From Gammaproteobacteria bacterium (GTDB lineage: Bacteria > Pseudomonadota > Gammaproteobacteria > GRL18), in assembly GCA_027076245.1 (NCBI GenBank), contig JALTKC010000492.1, forward strand, positions 1 to 36,466: 36,466 nucleotides of DNA, written 5' to 3'. Under the pieces are notes generated by a model. The model did not search any database, was not told the DNA's origin, and was given only the letters and a program-made list of their open reading frames with translations. Shown one piece after another: positions 6,735-15,519 of this stretch (positions are counted from its first letter, which is position 1; each line of letters begins with the position of its first letter). The position numbers were made by a program, and so were the translations under genes.

Positions 6735-8153
6735 TTACTTGTGAGAAACGTCTAATTTGTCAACAGTGTCAAATTCAAACTTGATCTCTTTCCAGGTTTC
6801 CATAGCAGCCGCCAGTTCAGGACTGTGCTTGGCAGCATTAGTCAGGATATCCTTACCTTCTTTCTCAAGTTCACGACCCATATTGCGTGCTTCTACACAA
6901 GCTTCAACGGCAACACGGTTAGCCGCGGCACCCGCTGCATTACCCCATGGGTGACCCAGAGTACCACCACCGAACTGCAATACTGAATCATCACCAAAGA
7001 TGTTAACCAGAGCAGGCATGTGCCATACATGAATACCACCGGAAGCAACCGGGAACAGTCCAGGCATTGCGCCCCAGTCCTGATCAAAGAAAATACCGCG
7101 TGAACGATCTTCTTTAATATAAGAATCACGCATCAGGTCAATCCAGCCCAGGGTGGCATCACGGTCACCTTCCAGCTTACCAACAACGGTACCGGAGTGC
7201 AGATGGTCACCACCGGACAAACGCAGGATCTTGGTCAGTACACGGAAGTGGATACCATGATGTGGGTTACGGTCAAGTACCGCGTGCATAGCACGGTGAA
7301 TGTGCAGCAGCATACCGTTTTCCTGACACCATTGTGCTAATTGAGTATTAGCTGCCCAGCCGCCGGTAATATAGTCATGCATGATAATTGGAGCACCAAT
7401 TTCCTTGGCGTATTCAGCACGACGCATCATTTCGTCAGAAGTCGGCGCGGTTACGTTCAGATAGTGACCTTTACGTTCGCCGGTTTCTGCTTCTGCTTTT
7501 TCAATGGCTTCCATTACAAAGTCAAAACGGGCTCTCCAGCGCATGAATGGCTGTGAGTTAACGTTTTCATCATCCTTGGTAAAGTCCAGACCACCACGCA
7601 GACCTTCATAACAGGCACGACCGTAGTTCTTGGCAGACAGACCCAGCTTGGGCTTAATGGTACAACCCAGTAAAGGACGGCCGTATTTGTTCAGGATGTC
7701 ACGCTCTAACTGGATACCCTGCGGTGGTCCATTACAGGTCATAACATAGGCCAGTGGGAAACGGATGTCTTCGAGACGCAGGGCACGCAGGGCTTTAAAG
7801 CCAAATACGTTACCAACCAGAGAAGTCATTACATTAACAACTGAACCTTCTTCAAACAGGTCAATCGGGTAAGCAATAAAGGCATAGAAACAGGTATCAT
7901 CACCAGGTACGTCTTCAATTGCATAAGCACGGCCCTTGTAGTAGTCCAGATCCGTTAACAGATCGGTCCATACGGTAGTCCAGGTACCGGTGGAAGATTC
8001 TGCAGCTACCGCAGCAGCGACTTCTTCACGCGGAACACCATCCTGAGGGGTTACCTTAAAACACGCCAGAATATCAGTATCTTTCGGGGTGTATTCAGGC
8101 ATCCAGTACGTTTCGCGGTATTCTTTTACACCCGCGTCATAGGTCTTGGCCAT
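6735..8153 (-). CDS. cbbL: RuBisCO large subunit, form IA
   Basis: The 472-residue catalytic subunit carboxylates ribulose-1,5-bisphosphate. All active-site landmarks are present: Glu52 in the N-terminal domain, Lys167 and Lys169 (TIKPK), the carbamylated Lys193 with Asp195 and Glu196 (GLDFTKDDEN), His286 (HIHRAMH), and loop 6 with Lys326 (GTVVGKLEG). The C-terminus, KFEFDTVDKLD, is typical of proteobacterial form IA. The start has an AGGAG ribosome-binding site. It is the first gene of the operon, read away from cbbR. Confidence 0.99.
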   Translation of the reverse strand: MAKTYDAGVKEYRETYWMPEYTPKDTDILACFKVTPQDGVPREEVAAAVAAESSTGTWTTVWTDLLTDLDYYKGRAYAIEDVPGDDTCFYAFIAYPIDLFEEGSVVNVMTSLVGNVFGFKALRALRLEDIRFPLAYVMTCNGPPQGIQLERDILNKYGRPLLGCTIKPKLGLSAKNYGRACYEGLRGGLDFTKDDENVNSQPFMRWRARFDFVMEAIEKAEAETGERKGHYLNVTAPTSDEMMRRAEYAKEIGAPIIMHDYITGGWAANTQLAQWCQENGMLLHIHRAMHAVLDRNPHHGIHFRVLTKILRLSGGDHLHSGTVVGKLEGDRDATLGWIDLMRDSYIKEDRSRGIFFDQDWGAMPGLFPVASGGIHVWHMPALVNIFGDDSVLQFGGGTLGHPWGNAAGAAANRVAVEACVEARNMGRELEKEGKDILTNAAKHSPELAAAMETWKEIKFEFDTVDKLDVSHK

Positions 8154-8314
8154 TTTGTTCTCCTGTGGTTAAACCAATGTGTTTAATATTTGTTTTAAAA
8201 GAGTCACTTTGTCAGCGGTTAAAAGCTTTCAAAGTTTCCGTTGGTTGAAATTATGTTGCAGGCAATGTATAAAGTGAAATCGATAATTTCTATAAAACAC
8301 ATAGGTAATAGTCT
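8154..8314. promoter_or_regulatory. cbbR-cbbL divergent control region
   Basis: This 161-base AT-rich spacer lies between the divergent cbbR and cbbL. LysR-type regulators usually bind such spacers. The best dyad is GAAAT-CGATA-ATTTC at 8276-8290, flanked by T8275 and A8292 and by TATAAA/TATAAA runs, 22-40 bases before the cbbR start, which fits autoregulation. A possible cbbL promoter on the minus strand is CTGACA and AAATAT (18 bases apart, ending near 8186). Both assignments are pattern-based. Confidence 0.6.
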
Positions 8315-9265
8315 ATGACATACTCACTGGCTAAAAATTTAATCCGTCATGTTACGCTTCGACAGTTACAGATTTTTGAAGCGGTGGTTCGCCTGGGCGG
8401 CTATACCAAAGCCGCAGAGGAGCTGCACCTGACTCAGCCCACCGTTTCCATGCAGGTAAAAAAACTCAGCGATACAATAGGTTACCCACTGCTTGAGAAA
8501 GTAGGGACCCATCTGCATACCACATCCTTTGGTCAGGAGGTGTACCTTTCTGCACAGAAAGTGCTGGGCAGTATGGTGGAACTGGGAGAAACGGCAGCGG
8601 AACTGGAAGGCGTGGTAAAAGGCCCCTTAAAAATTGCTGCCATTACTACGTCAAAATATTTTATGCCACATTTACTCGGAGTCTTTATCCATCAATATCC
8701 TGAAGTACGGCCTGTTTTACAGGTCACTAACCGTTCCAGGGTTCTGGAACGACTGCAGGCAAACGAAGATGATATTTTGATTATGGGTCAGGTGCCGGAA
8801 GAACTGGAGGTGGAAGCCTACCCGTTTATTGATAATGAACTGGTGGTGGTCGCCAATGTGGGTCACCCCCTGTCAAAATGCAAAAATATTACTCTGAAAC
8901 AATTACTTAAGGAACGTTTTCTGGTACGCGAACCCGGTTCCGGAACCCGCCTCGCCATTGATCGATTATTTGCTGAACAGAACCTTGAAATTAAACCCTA
9001 TATGGAACTGGGCAGCAGTGAGGCCATTAAGCAGGCAGTTATGGCCGGACTGGGTATTTCAGTTCTGTCCCGGCATAATTTAAGACTTGAGCTAGCACAT
9101 AATTATATTTCGGTACTGGATGTAAAAGGATTTCCCCTGTTTTTTCGCTGGTACGCTGTGCATTTAAAGGAGAAGCGTCTGTCACTGGCAGCACGGACAT
9201 TTTTACAGTTTCTGCTGGAACAGGGTAAGGATATTCTGGATGATTATTTAACCATTAAGAAGTAA
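8315..9265 (+). CDS. cbbR: LysR-type RuBisCO operon regulator CbbR
   Basis: A 316-residue LysR-family activator. The N-terminal winged helix-turn-helix (about residues 14-74, 'TLRQLQIFEAVVRLGGYTKAAEELHLTQPTVSMQVKKL') is followed by a periplasmic-binding-protein-like effector domain (about 95-300). CbbR proteins sense Calvin-cycle metabolites such as RuBP, phosphoenolpyruvate or NADPH and switch on the adjacent operon. The divergent orientation, 161 bases from cbbL, is the classical arrangement. A REP-like element lies just after the stop codon. Confidence 0.95.
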   Translation: MTYSLAKNLIRHVTLRQLQIFEAVVRLGGYTKAAEELHLTQPTVSMQVKKLSDTIGYPLLEKVGTHLHTTSFGQEVYLSAQKVLGSMVELGETAAELEGVVKGPLKIAAITTSKYFMPHLLGVFIHQYPEVRPVLQVTNRSRVLERLQANEDDILIMGQVPEELEVEAYPFIDNELVVVANVGHPLSKCKNITLKQLLKERFLVREPGSGTRLAIDRLFAEQNLEIKPYMELGSSEAIKQAVMAGLGISVLSRHNLRLELAHNYISVLDVKGFPLFFRWYAVHLKEKRLSLAARTFLQFLLEQGKDILDDYLTIKK

Positions 9266-9284
9266 CCGGTTAAAATGAAGTGAT

Positions 9285-9313
9285 GACGCGGGCAGGATGC
9301 CCGCGCTCCCAGG
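9285..9313. repeat. Single REP-like palindrome
   Basis: A third copy of the element found at 5685-5768, in the same orientation as the right-hand copy. Its core is a perfect 7-bp stem CGCGGGC-AGGAT-GCCCGCG (9287-9305) followed by CTCCCAGG. It sits between the convergent cbbR and channel genes, where the hairpin may also serve as a terminator. Confidence 0.7.
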
Positions 9314-9349
9314 AGGGAAATAACATACCTGGAAGAAAGAGCAGTAACC

Positions 9350-10156
9350 TTATTTGTTCTGCTTAAGGTTATCTTCCAGCAGCTTTCTTAAAGCCCGTAT
9401 TTCTTCCTGCAGTTCGGTATTGGACGGCTCCGGTACTTTGTTTTTTAATACCGCTTTTTCGTGTTCTTCATTCAGTACATTGACCACCACACCAATAACC
9501 ATATTTAAAAAAGCAAAGGCGGTAAAAAATATAAAACTTAGATAATACATCCAGCTTAAGGGATAAACCTCCATGGTTTCATACTGTACATCGGTCCAGT
9601 CCTCAAATGTCATTACTCGGAACAGAGTCAGCATGGATATGGCAATATCCCCCCATAATTCCTCATTAATACTTGCAAAGAAGGTACTGCCGACGGCGGC
9701 ATAGATATAAAAAATAATAAACATCAGAGCAATAATATAGCCCAGTTGCGGCATGGCCTTAAGCAGGGAATTAAGCAGGATTTTTAATTCCGGTATTATA
9801 GAGACCATCCGCAATACCCGGAAAATACGGATTAAACGCCCAACCAGCGCCAGTTCACTGTCCTCAATCGGGATCAGACTCATGATCACAATCAGGGAAT
9901 CAAAAATATTCCAGCCCTGTTTAAAGAAATCTCTTTTTCGCTCTTCTGCCAGGAAGCGGATAATGATTTCTATTAAAAAAATACCGGTAATCAACCAGTC
10001 CAGAGCATGAATTAACCAGAGAGTACGGGGAGAAATATCAAAAGTTTTGGCACCGATTACCAGAGCCGAGAAAATAATAATAAAAATAACAAAGGATTCG
10101 AAAAACTTGTTACTGCGGATCCGGGCAAAGGTTTGAGTAAGACTTGTGCTGTTCAT
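9350..10156 (-). CDS. Bacterial voltage-gated cation channel (NaChBac family)
   Basis: A 268-residue six-transmembrane channel subunit that would form a homotetramer in the inner membrane. S1-S3 span about residues 20-97. S4 has four regularly spaced arginines (R107, R110, R113, R116). S5 is about 137-160, the pore helix and filter 172-190, S6 about 200-228. The C-terminus (245-265) is an amphipathic coiled coil, as in NavMs and NaChBac. The length matches the family. The selectivity filter reads T-F-E185-D186-W-T-D189, where NaChBac has TLESWAS; the two Asp residues match positions that confer calcium selectivity in engineered channels. Ion selectivity is therefore uncertain. The gene stands alone. 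Confidence 0.93.
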   Translation of the reverse strand: MNSTSLTQTFARIRSNKFFESFVIFIIIFSALVIGAKTFDISPRTLWLIHALDWLITGIFLIEIIIRFLAEERKRDFFKQGWNIFDSLIVIMSLIPIEDSELALVGRLIRIFRVLRMVSIIPELKILLNSLLKAMPQLGYIIALMFIIFYIYAAVGSTFFASINEELWGDIAISMLTLFRVMTFEDWTDVQYETMEVYPLSWMYYLSFIFFTAFAFLNMVIGVVVNVLNEEHEKAVLKNKVPEPSNTELQEEIRALRKLLEDNLKQNK

Positions 10157-10233
10157 GGTATTTGCTTCAACAGTTAAACGGGGGATGAATTATACTGTTG
10201 AAAACCATTTATTGAAACGACTGGTTGATTTTA

Positions 10234-12015
10234 TTAACTCATGGGTACTGGCGTGACCCGTAAAACTTCTTCAATGGTGGTAATGCCTTTGGCTACTTTC
10301 TGGGCTCCGGCCAGACGCATGGGTTTATAGCCCTCCCGAACGGCCTGACGGCGCAGAGTGTCCAGTTCGGCATTCTGGCTGATCAGGTGTTTTAAGTCCC
10401 GGCTCAGCGGCAGCATTTCAAACAGGCCGACCCGTCCCATAAAGCCGGTATTGCGACATTCGATACAGCCCACCGGTTTATAAATTTTCTGTGGCGGCTC
10501 ACTTTTCCAGGGGCGCACCATATCCACCCAGACATCAGTATCCACTTCAGTTTCTTCCTTACAGTGCGGGCATAGGGTTCTGACCAAACGCTGGGCCATA
10601 ATGCCAATAATACTGGAGTGGATAAGATAGGTGGGCACACCAATATCCCGTAAACGAACAATAGCCGACAGGGTATCATTGGTATGCAGAGTGGTCAGTA
10701 CCAGATGGCCGGTTAAGGAGGCCTGTACCGCCATTTCTGCGGTTTCCCGGTCACGGATCTCCCCTATCATAATAATATCGGGGTCCTGACGCATCAGGGT
10801 ACGCACGCCCTGGGCAAAGTCCAGGTCGATATTCTGTTGAACCTGCATCTGGTTGAATTTCGGCTCAATCATTTCAATGGGATCTTCCACCGTGCAGACA
10901 TTGACTTCCGGTCTGGCCAGCCGTCGCAGGGTGGTGTAAAGCGTACTGGTTTTGCCGGAGCCGGTAGGACCGGTGACCAGAATAATGCCATTGGGCTGTT
11001 TGATCATATTTTCCCAATGCTGTTTTTCCTGTTTGCCAAAGCCCAGCGAGGCAAAATCTTTGGTCAGTACTTCCGGATCAAAAATCCGCATAACCAGTTT
11101 TTCACCAAAGGCGGTAGGCATGGTGGACAGGCGCAGTTCTATTTCCTGCCCGGCCGGGGTACGGGTTTTTATCCGGCCATCCTGGGGACGACGTTTTTCT
11201 GAGACATCCATCCGGCCCAGTATTTTTATCCGGCTGGATACTGCATTCATCACCGCTGCAGGAATTTCGTACACTTGCTGCATAATGCCGTCAATACGAA
11301 AACGCACATTGGCCTGTTCCCGTCTCGGTTCCAGGTGAATATCGCTGGCACGCTGTTCAAACGCATACTGCAGCAGCCAGTCCACAATTCTGACAATGTG
11401 GTTATCATTGGCGTCCAGATTTCCGGCACGGCCCATTTCAATAAGCTGTTCCAGATTCTGAATACCCAGAATTTCATCCTCACTCTGGTATCTGGCCTGG
11501 GTTACTGAGGAGGAAACACTGTAGAACTCTACCAGATAATGGGCAATGTCATCGGGGTTAGCCAGCACCAGTTCAACTTTTTTATTGTTGATCCGTTCAA
11601 TTTCGGCAATCCACTCCGTCTGAAACGGTTGGGCTGTGGCCACATAAACCCGTTCGGCATGTACTTCAACGGGCAGCACATTAAAATTGCGGGCATAGGA
11701 AAAGGACATTAAGGCGGTAATGCTGTGCACATCCACGGTCAGCGGATCAATGCGCATGGTTTTTATACCCGTTAAACCTGACAGCCATTGGGTCAGTTCA
11801 TCCAGCGTAATCAGTCGTTCAGGATGCTGGCCGTTCTTCCAGCCCCGTTCAGTTATCACCAGAAACGGATGCTGACTCCGATACTGGTCATTTTTATCCA
11901 GCGCCCGCAGCACCTGAGCATTTTCCTTGCTGACTATACCATCCAGCACCAGTTGATCCAGCACCTTGTATAAATCCAGTTTTCCATCCGCTTGTGTTAA
12001 TTGGCTTATCTGCAT
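10234..12015 (-). CDS. GspE/PilB-family secretion or pilus assembly ATPase
   Basis: A 593-residue type II secretion/type IV pilus ATPase. It has a GspE/PilB N-terminal domain (about 60-165), an N2 domain with 'QRASDIHLEP' (221-230), Walker A GPTGSGKT (349-356), Asp and His boxes, Walker B 'DPDIIMIGEIRD' (411-422), and a four-cysteine zinc module (C482, C485, C517, C520). All key residues are present, so it should be an active motor. No pilin, inner-membrane platform or secretin gene is adjacent, so its machine must be encoded elsewhere. No strong ribosome-binding site is seen before the ATG. Whether it drives pili or secretion cannot be decided from sequence. Confidence 0.9.
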   Translation of the reverse strand: MQISQLTQADGKLDLYKVLDQLVLDGIVSKENAQVLRALDKNDQYRSQHPFLVITERGWKNGQHPERLITLDELTQWLSGLTGIKTMRIDPLTVDVHSITALMSFSYARNFNVLPVEVHAERVYVATAQPFQTEWIAEIERINNKKVELVLANPDDIAHYLVEFYSVSSSVTQARYQSEDEILGIQNLEQLIEMGRAGNLDANDNHIVRIVDWLLQYAFEQRASDIHLEPRREQANVRFRIDGIMQQVYEIPAAVMNAVSSRIKILGRMDVSEKRRPQDGRIKTRTPAGQEIELRLSTMPTAFGEKLVMRIFDPEVLTKDFASLGFGKQEKQHWENMIKQPNGIILVTGPTGSGKTSTLYTTLRRLARPEVNVCTVEDPIEMIEPKFNQMQVQQNIDLDFAQGVRTLMRQDPDIIMIGEIRDRETAEMAVQASLTGHLVLTTLHTNDTLSAIVRLRDIGVPTYLIHSSIIGIMAQRLVRTLCPHCKEETEVDTDVWVDMVRPWKSEPPQKIYKPVGCIECRNTGFMGRVGLFEMLPLSRDLKHLISQNAELDTLRRQAVREGYKPMRLAGAQKVAKGITTIEEVLRVTPVPMS

Positions 12016-12113
12016 ATTAAATAGTGGCTATCCCGGTTTGTACCTGTAAAAGTAATTTTCCAAGGATAGCAGAGAAAAAATGGAAAATCTCATAAAATGA
12101 ACTACAGTTTAAA

Positions 12114-12127
12114 TTGACATAAATCAA
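12114..12127 (+). promoter_or_regulatory. FNR/ANR-like box
   Basis: TTGAC-ATAA-ATCAA matches the FNR consensus TTGAT-N4-ATCAA at 9 of 10 positions. It ends 25 bases before the rhodanese start codon. That is close for class II activation and may mean repression under low oxygen, or an unusual start site. TTGACA inside it could also act as a -35 element. Confidence 0.5.
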
Positions 12128-12152
12128 TAAATACATCAATTAATAAAAAACG

Positions 12153-13043
12153 ATGAATTTGAAACCTATTATCATTTTATTTTGTTTAATTATCTTGGGG
12201 CTGTTCTCTGCTATTGCCTGTGCTGCCGGGGAAAACCGCCTTATTGTTGATGTTAACTGGCTGAAACAATATAAAAACCAGCCTGATGTGGTGGTTATTG
12301 ATGTCCGATCCGCCCGGTTATACCGTCAGGGACATATACCCGGTGCGGTAAATATCCCTGTTTCTGAGACCTTTAATCCGGTTAAAAATACCGACCGGGT
12401 GGCCAATATGACCCACATACAGCAATTATTCAGCAATGCAGGTCTGAAGCCCGACAACACTCTGGTGCTTTATGATGCCGGCAGCCATATTGATGCCGGA
12501 CGGACTTTCTGGGTATTTGAAGTATTTGGACATAAAAAAGTCAAATTATTAAGCGGCGGTTTTCCTGCATGGACACTCAACAAAAACAATCCTGTCAGTA
12601 AAAAAACACCCGAAATCACTAAAACTCAATACATTCCTCAACTGAAACCAGAACGAATGATTACCCGCTTGAGTATGCAGCTGGCTCTGGAAAACAGGGA
12701 TCGTATTATTATTGATGCCCGCAGTAAAGAGGAATACCTGGGCAAAAAGTCCATTGCTTCCCGCGCAGGCCACATCCCCGGCGCTATCAATATCCCGTGG
12801 GACCAAAATTTTACCCGCAGTAATGGTATCGAACAACTTAAATCCATAGACGAACTTAAAGCACTATACAGTCCACTGGATAAAAATAAAAAAATTTATT
12901 TATATTGTAATAAGGGAAAGCAGTCATCTTTAAGCTACCTGGTATTAAGGCAGCTGGGCTATGATGTGGGCCATTATGATGGTTCCTGGTTTGAATGGGG
13001 TAATAATCAGTTTTTACCTATTGAAAAACAGGCTAATCCGTGA
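12153..13043 (+). CDS. Secreted tandem rhodanese (thiosulfate/3-mercaptopyruvate sulfurtransferase)
   Basis: A 296-residue protein with an N-terminal signal sequence (hydrophobic residues 5-24; 'AIAC' at 20-23 could also be a weak lipobox). Two rhodanese domains follow. The first (about 30-142) lacks the catalytic Cys (Asp108 in 'LYDAGSH'), which is normal for the inactive half of tandem rhodaneses. The second (about 170-288) has the active-site loop YC252NKGKQSS. It should transfer sulfane sulfur in the periplasm, from thiosulfate or another donor; the donor cannot be read. The stop codon overlaps the start of the next gene (TGATG), so the two are translationally coupled. Confidence 0.9.
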   Translation: MNLKPIIILFCLIILGLFSAIACAAGENRLIVDVNWLKQYKNQPDVVVIDVRSARLYRQGHIPGAVNIPVSETFNPVKNTDRVANMTHIQQLFSNAGLKPDNTLVLYDAGSHIDAGRTFWVFEVFGHKKVKLLSGGFPAWTLNKNNPVSKKTPEITKTQYIPQLKPERMITRLSMQLALENRDRIIIDARSKEEYLGKKSIASRAGHIPGAINIPWDQNFTRSNGIEQLKSIDELKALYSPLDKNKKIYLYCNKGKQSSLSYLVLRQLGYDVGHYDGSWFEWGNNQFLPIEKQANP

Positions 13044-15472
13044 TGAAAAAGTTAAAGCTTTCTTTACACTCAATCAAGACCCGGCTGGCAATAGTGAACT
13101 TTGTGGTGTTGCTCTTGCTGATCAGTTTTATTTTTTTTCATACCATGCAGAGTAATGTCAACCGTTTAAAAACTGAACTGGAAAACAATGTTGATGCTTA
13201 TGTCAACTTTATCAGCCAGGATCTGGTTAATATTATGGTTTTTGATTCCATAGATACGGCATCGGATCTCACTTCCCGTTTACAGTATTTTAGCCAGATA
13301 GAGCAACTTGTGGTGTACAACCAGCAACATCAAGGCGTGTTCTATTACCATGGGGAAAACCAACAGAATATCGACCCAACCCCAAAGACCTGGGAACCTT
13401 ACAGCCAATATGATGAACACACCTATATTAGTTTAAGACCACTCCTATACCAGGGACAACCATACGGTTATGTCTATATTCATGTCTCTACGGCAAACAT
13501 CGAACAGGCTTTAATAAATTTCAGGCAGCAGGTGGTTGCCCTGATTATTGCACTGTTTATTGCGTCTGCCCTGCTGACACTGTTATTTAACTATTTTGTA
13601 TCCAGCCCCCTGACAACCCTTCTGAATGCATTAAAACAGATCAGTAAAACAGGCCGTCTGGAATACCCTGTCACCAGTCAACGCAAAGATGAAATCGGAG
13701 CCTTATTTAATGGCTTTAATGAGATGCAGCAGGTCATTCAAAAGACTAATCAGGATTTAAAAAACCAGAAATATGCTCTGGATGAACATTCCATTGTGGC
13801 GGTGACTAATCTTGACGGGGATATTACCTATGTCAACCAAAAATTTATTGATTTATCCGGGTACTCAAAAGAAGAACTGCTGGGTCAGAATCATCGATTA
13901 ATTAATTCCGGAAAACACCCCAGAGACTTTTTCAGAAAAATGTATAAAGCCATTACGGCTGGTAAGGTATGGCATGGGGTTATCTGCAATAAAACAAAAA
14001 GCGGGCAACTATACTGGGTGGAAACCACAATTGTCCCCTTAATGGGCACTGACGGAAAACCAAAAAGTTATATATCTATCCGCACAGAAGTCACACAATT
14101 GATCGCCGTACGGAAAAAGGCTGAATATCTGTCCCGTCACGATGTTTTGACAGGACTGCCCAACCGTTTTCAGGTAGAAGAACATTTAAAACGCGCCATA
14201 GCACGTGCCCGCCGTAACAGCAGCATTTTAGCCATGATTTATATGGATCTGAATAAATTTAAAGCCATCAATGATACCCTGGGACATGAAATCGGGGATA
14301 AAGTTTTAAAAACCGTTGCCAAACGGCTGTCAGACTGTTTTAGAAAAACAGACTTTCTGGCTCGTCATGGCGGGGATGAATTTATTGCCATAATTGAAGA
14401 TGTTCACAATGAAATTGAATTATCCCATTTGTTTAACAAAATCATTCAGACTATTGAAGAACCCATTTTTGTAGCTGATAAACAGCTTTATATCGGCATC
14501 AGTATGGGCATCTCCATATACCCAACTGATGCCCAGGATTCAAAAACCCTGTTTAGCCATGCTGATTTTGCGATGTATAAAGCTAAAGATAACCACCATT
14601 CCAATTATCAGTTTTATACTAAGGATTTAAATGAAAAAGTTCTGCGGCGTTATACCCTGGAATCCGACTTAAGAACCGCCCTGAATGAAGATAAACTGTA
14701 TTGTGTTTTTCAGCCAAAGGTTAATATCCACACTAAAGAAGTCATGGGTGCCGAAGTCCTTATCCGCTGGCCGCAGGAAGACGGCAGTTTTATATCACCT
14801 GCGGAGTTTATTCCAATAGCAGAAAGCTGCGGACTGATTAATAGTATCTGGGAGATTGTCCTCAACAGCGCCATTAAAATGATTAAGGAGCTGGAACGCC
14901 TGAAAATCACATTACCTCTGGCCGTTAATGTTTCACCCATTCAGTTTAATTACGGCTCTCTGTGCAGGGACATTATATCCGCACTGGATAACCATACTTT
15001 GTCTATGCACAATCTGCAGATTGAGATCACTGAGGGCTTACTGATTGATAACAATACCAAAGCCAGGAATACTCTAAATAAGCTGTCCAGACAGGGAATA
15101 CTGATCGCTATTGATGATTTCGGCACAGGCTACTCCTCATTAAAATACCTTAAGGAGTTTCCAATTCATTATGTTAAACTGGATCTGTCATTTATCTCCG
15201 GCATCGGCTTTAATAAAGATGATGAAAAGCTCATTCAAACCATGATAAAAATGGCCAGAAGTCTGGGCAAAAAAGTCATTGCCGAAGGTGTCGAAAACCA
15301 GCATCAGCTTGATTTTCTTATACAGAACGGCTGCCATTATGCACAGGGCTATTTTTACAGCAAACCACTGAAGGCAGAAGAATTTATCACCTATGCCAGG
15401 AGCCATCCAGTTGAAGTTATTAAACATTCCCCTTTTCAGCCATATATTATTAAGCCTTCCAACAGTTCCTGA
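13043..15472 (+). CDS. Membrane PAS-GGDEF-EAL cyclic-di-GMP enzyme
   Basis: An 809-residue inner-membrane sensor. TM1 is about residues 14-36, a periplasmic sensor domain 37-162, TM2 163-186, HAMP about 185-238, PAS 242-354, GGDEF 365-530 and EAL 540-795. The GGDEF motif is intact with an upstream RxxD inhibitory site (R434-D437). The EAL domain has 'EVL' for EAL plus the downstream NVSP, EITE, DDFGTG, KLD, AEGVE and QGY motifs, so it looks catalytically complete. Either synthesis or breakdown of c-di-GMP may dominate. I prefer the ATG at 13043, which overlaps the rhodanese stop; a GTG lies one codon upstream. Coupling suggests that the enzyme responds to sulfur metabolism in the periplasm, but this is inference. 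Confidence 0.93.
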   Translation: MKKLKLSLHSIKTRLAIVNFVVLLLLISFIFFHTMQSNVNRLKTELENNVDAYVNFISQDLVNIMVFDSIDTASDLTSRLQYFSQIEQLVVYNQQHQGVFYYHGENQQNIDPTPKTWEPYSQYDEHTYISLRPLLYQGQPYGYVYIHVSTANIEQALINFRQQVVALIIALFIASALLTLLFNYFVSSPLTTLLNALKQISKTGRLEYPVTSQRKDEIGALFNGFNEMQQVIQKTNQDLKNQKYALDEHSIVAVTNLDGDITYVNQKFIDLSGYSKEELLGQNHRLINSGKHPRDFFRKMYKAITAGKVWHGVICNKTKSGQLYWVETTIVPLMGTDGKPKSYISIRTEVTQLIAVRKKAEYLSRHDVLTGLPNRFQVEEHLKRAIARARRNSSILAMIYMDLNKFKAINDTLGHEIGDKVLKTVAKRLSDCFRKTDFLARHGGDEFIAIIEDVHNEIELSHLFNKIIQTIEEPIFVADKQLYIGISMGISIYPTDAQDSKTLFSHADFAMYKAKDNHHSNYQFYTKDLNEKVLRRYTLESDLRTALNEDKLYCVFQPKVNIHTKEVMGAEVLIRWPQEDGSFISPAEFIPIAESCGLINSIWEIVLNSAIKMIKELERLKITLPLAVNVSPIQFNYGSLCRDIISALDNHTLSMHNLQIEITEGLLIDNNTKARNTLNKLSRQGILIAIDDFGTGYSSLKYLKEFPIHYVKLDLSFISGIGFNKDDEKLIQTMIKMARSLGKKVIAEGVENQHQLDFLIQNGCHYAQGYFYSKPLKAEEFITYARSHPVEVIKHSPFQPYIIKPSNSS

Positions 15473-15519
15473 TATAATTGTCTTTTTGTTTAACCACACT
15501 CTTTTAGCAGGGAGCCACA

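Noticed and set aside
7520..7545. Ala208 in CbbL where many form I enzymes have Asp (RWRDRF)
   Set aside because: The position is not a catalytic residue, every active-site residue is present, and I cannot verify how rare the change is.
12477..12487. Loss of the catalytic Cys in the first rhodanese domain as a sign of decay
   Set aside because: Tandem rhodaneses normally have an inactive N-terminal domain; the second domain keeps its Cys.
14750..14770. The EVL replacement of EAL as an inactive phosphodiesterase
   Set aside because: EVL is a common active variant, and the other metal-binding and catalytic motifs are intact.
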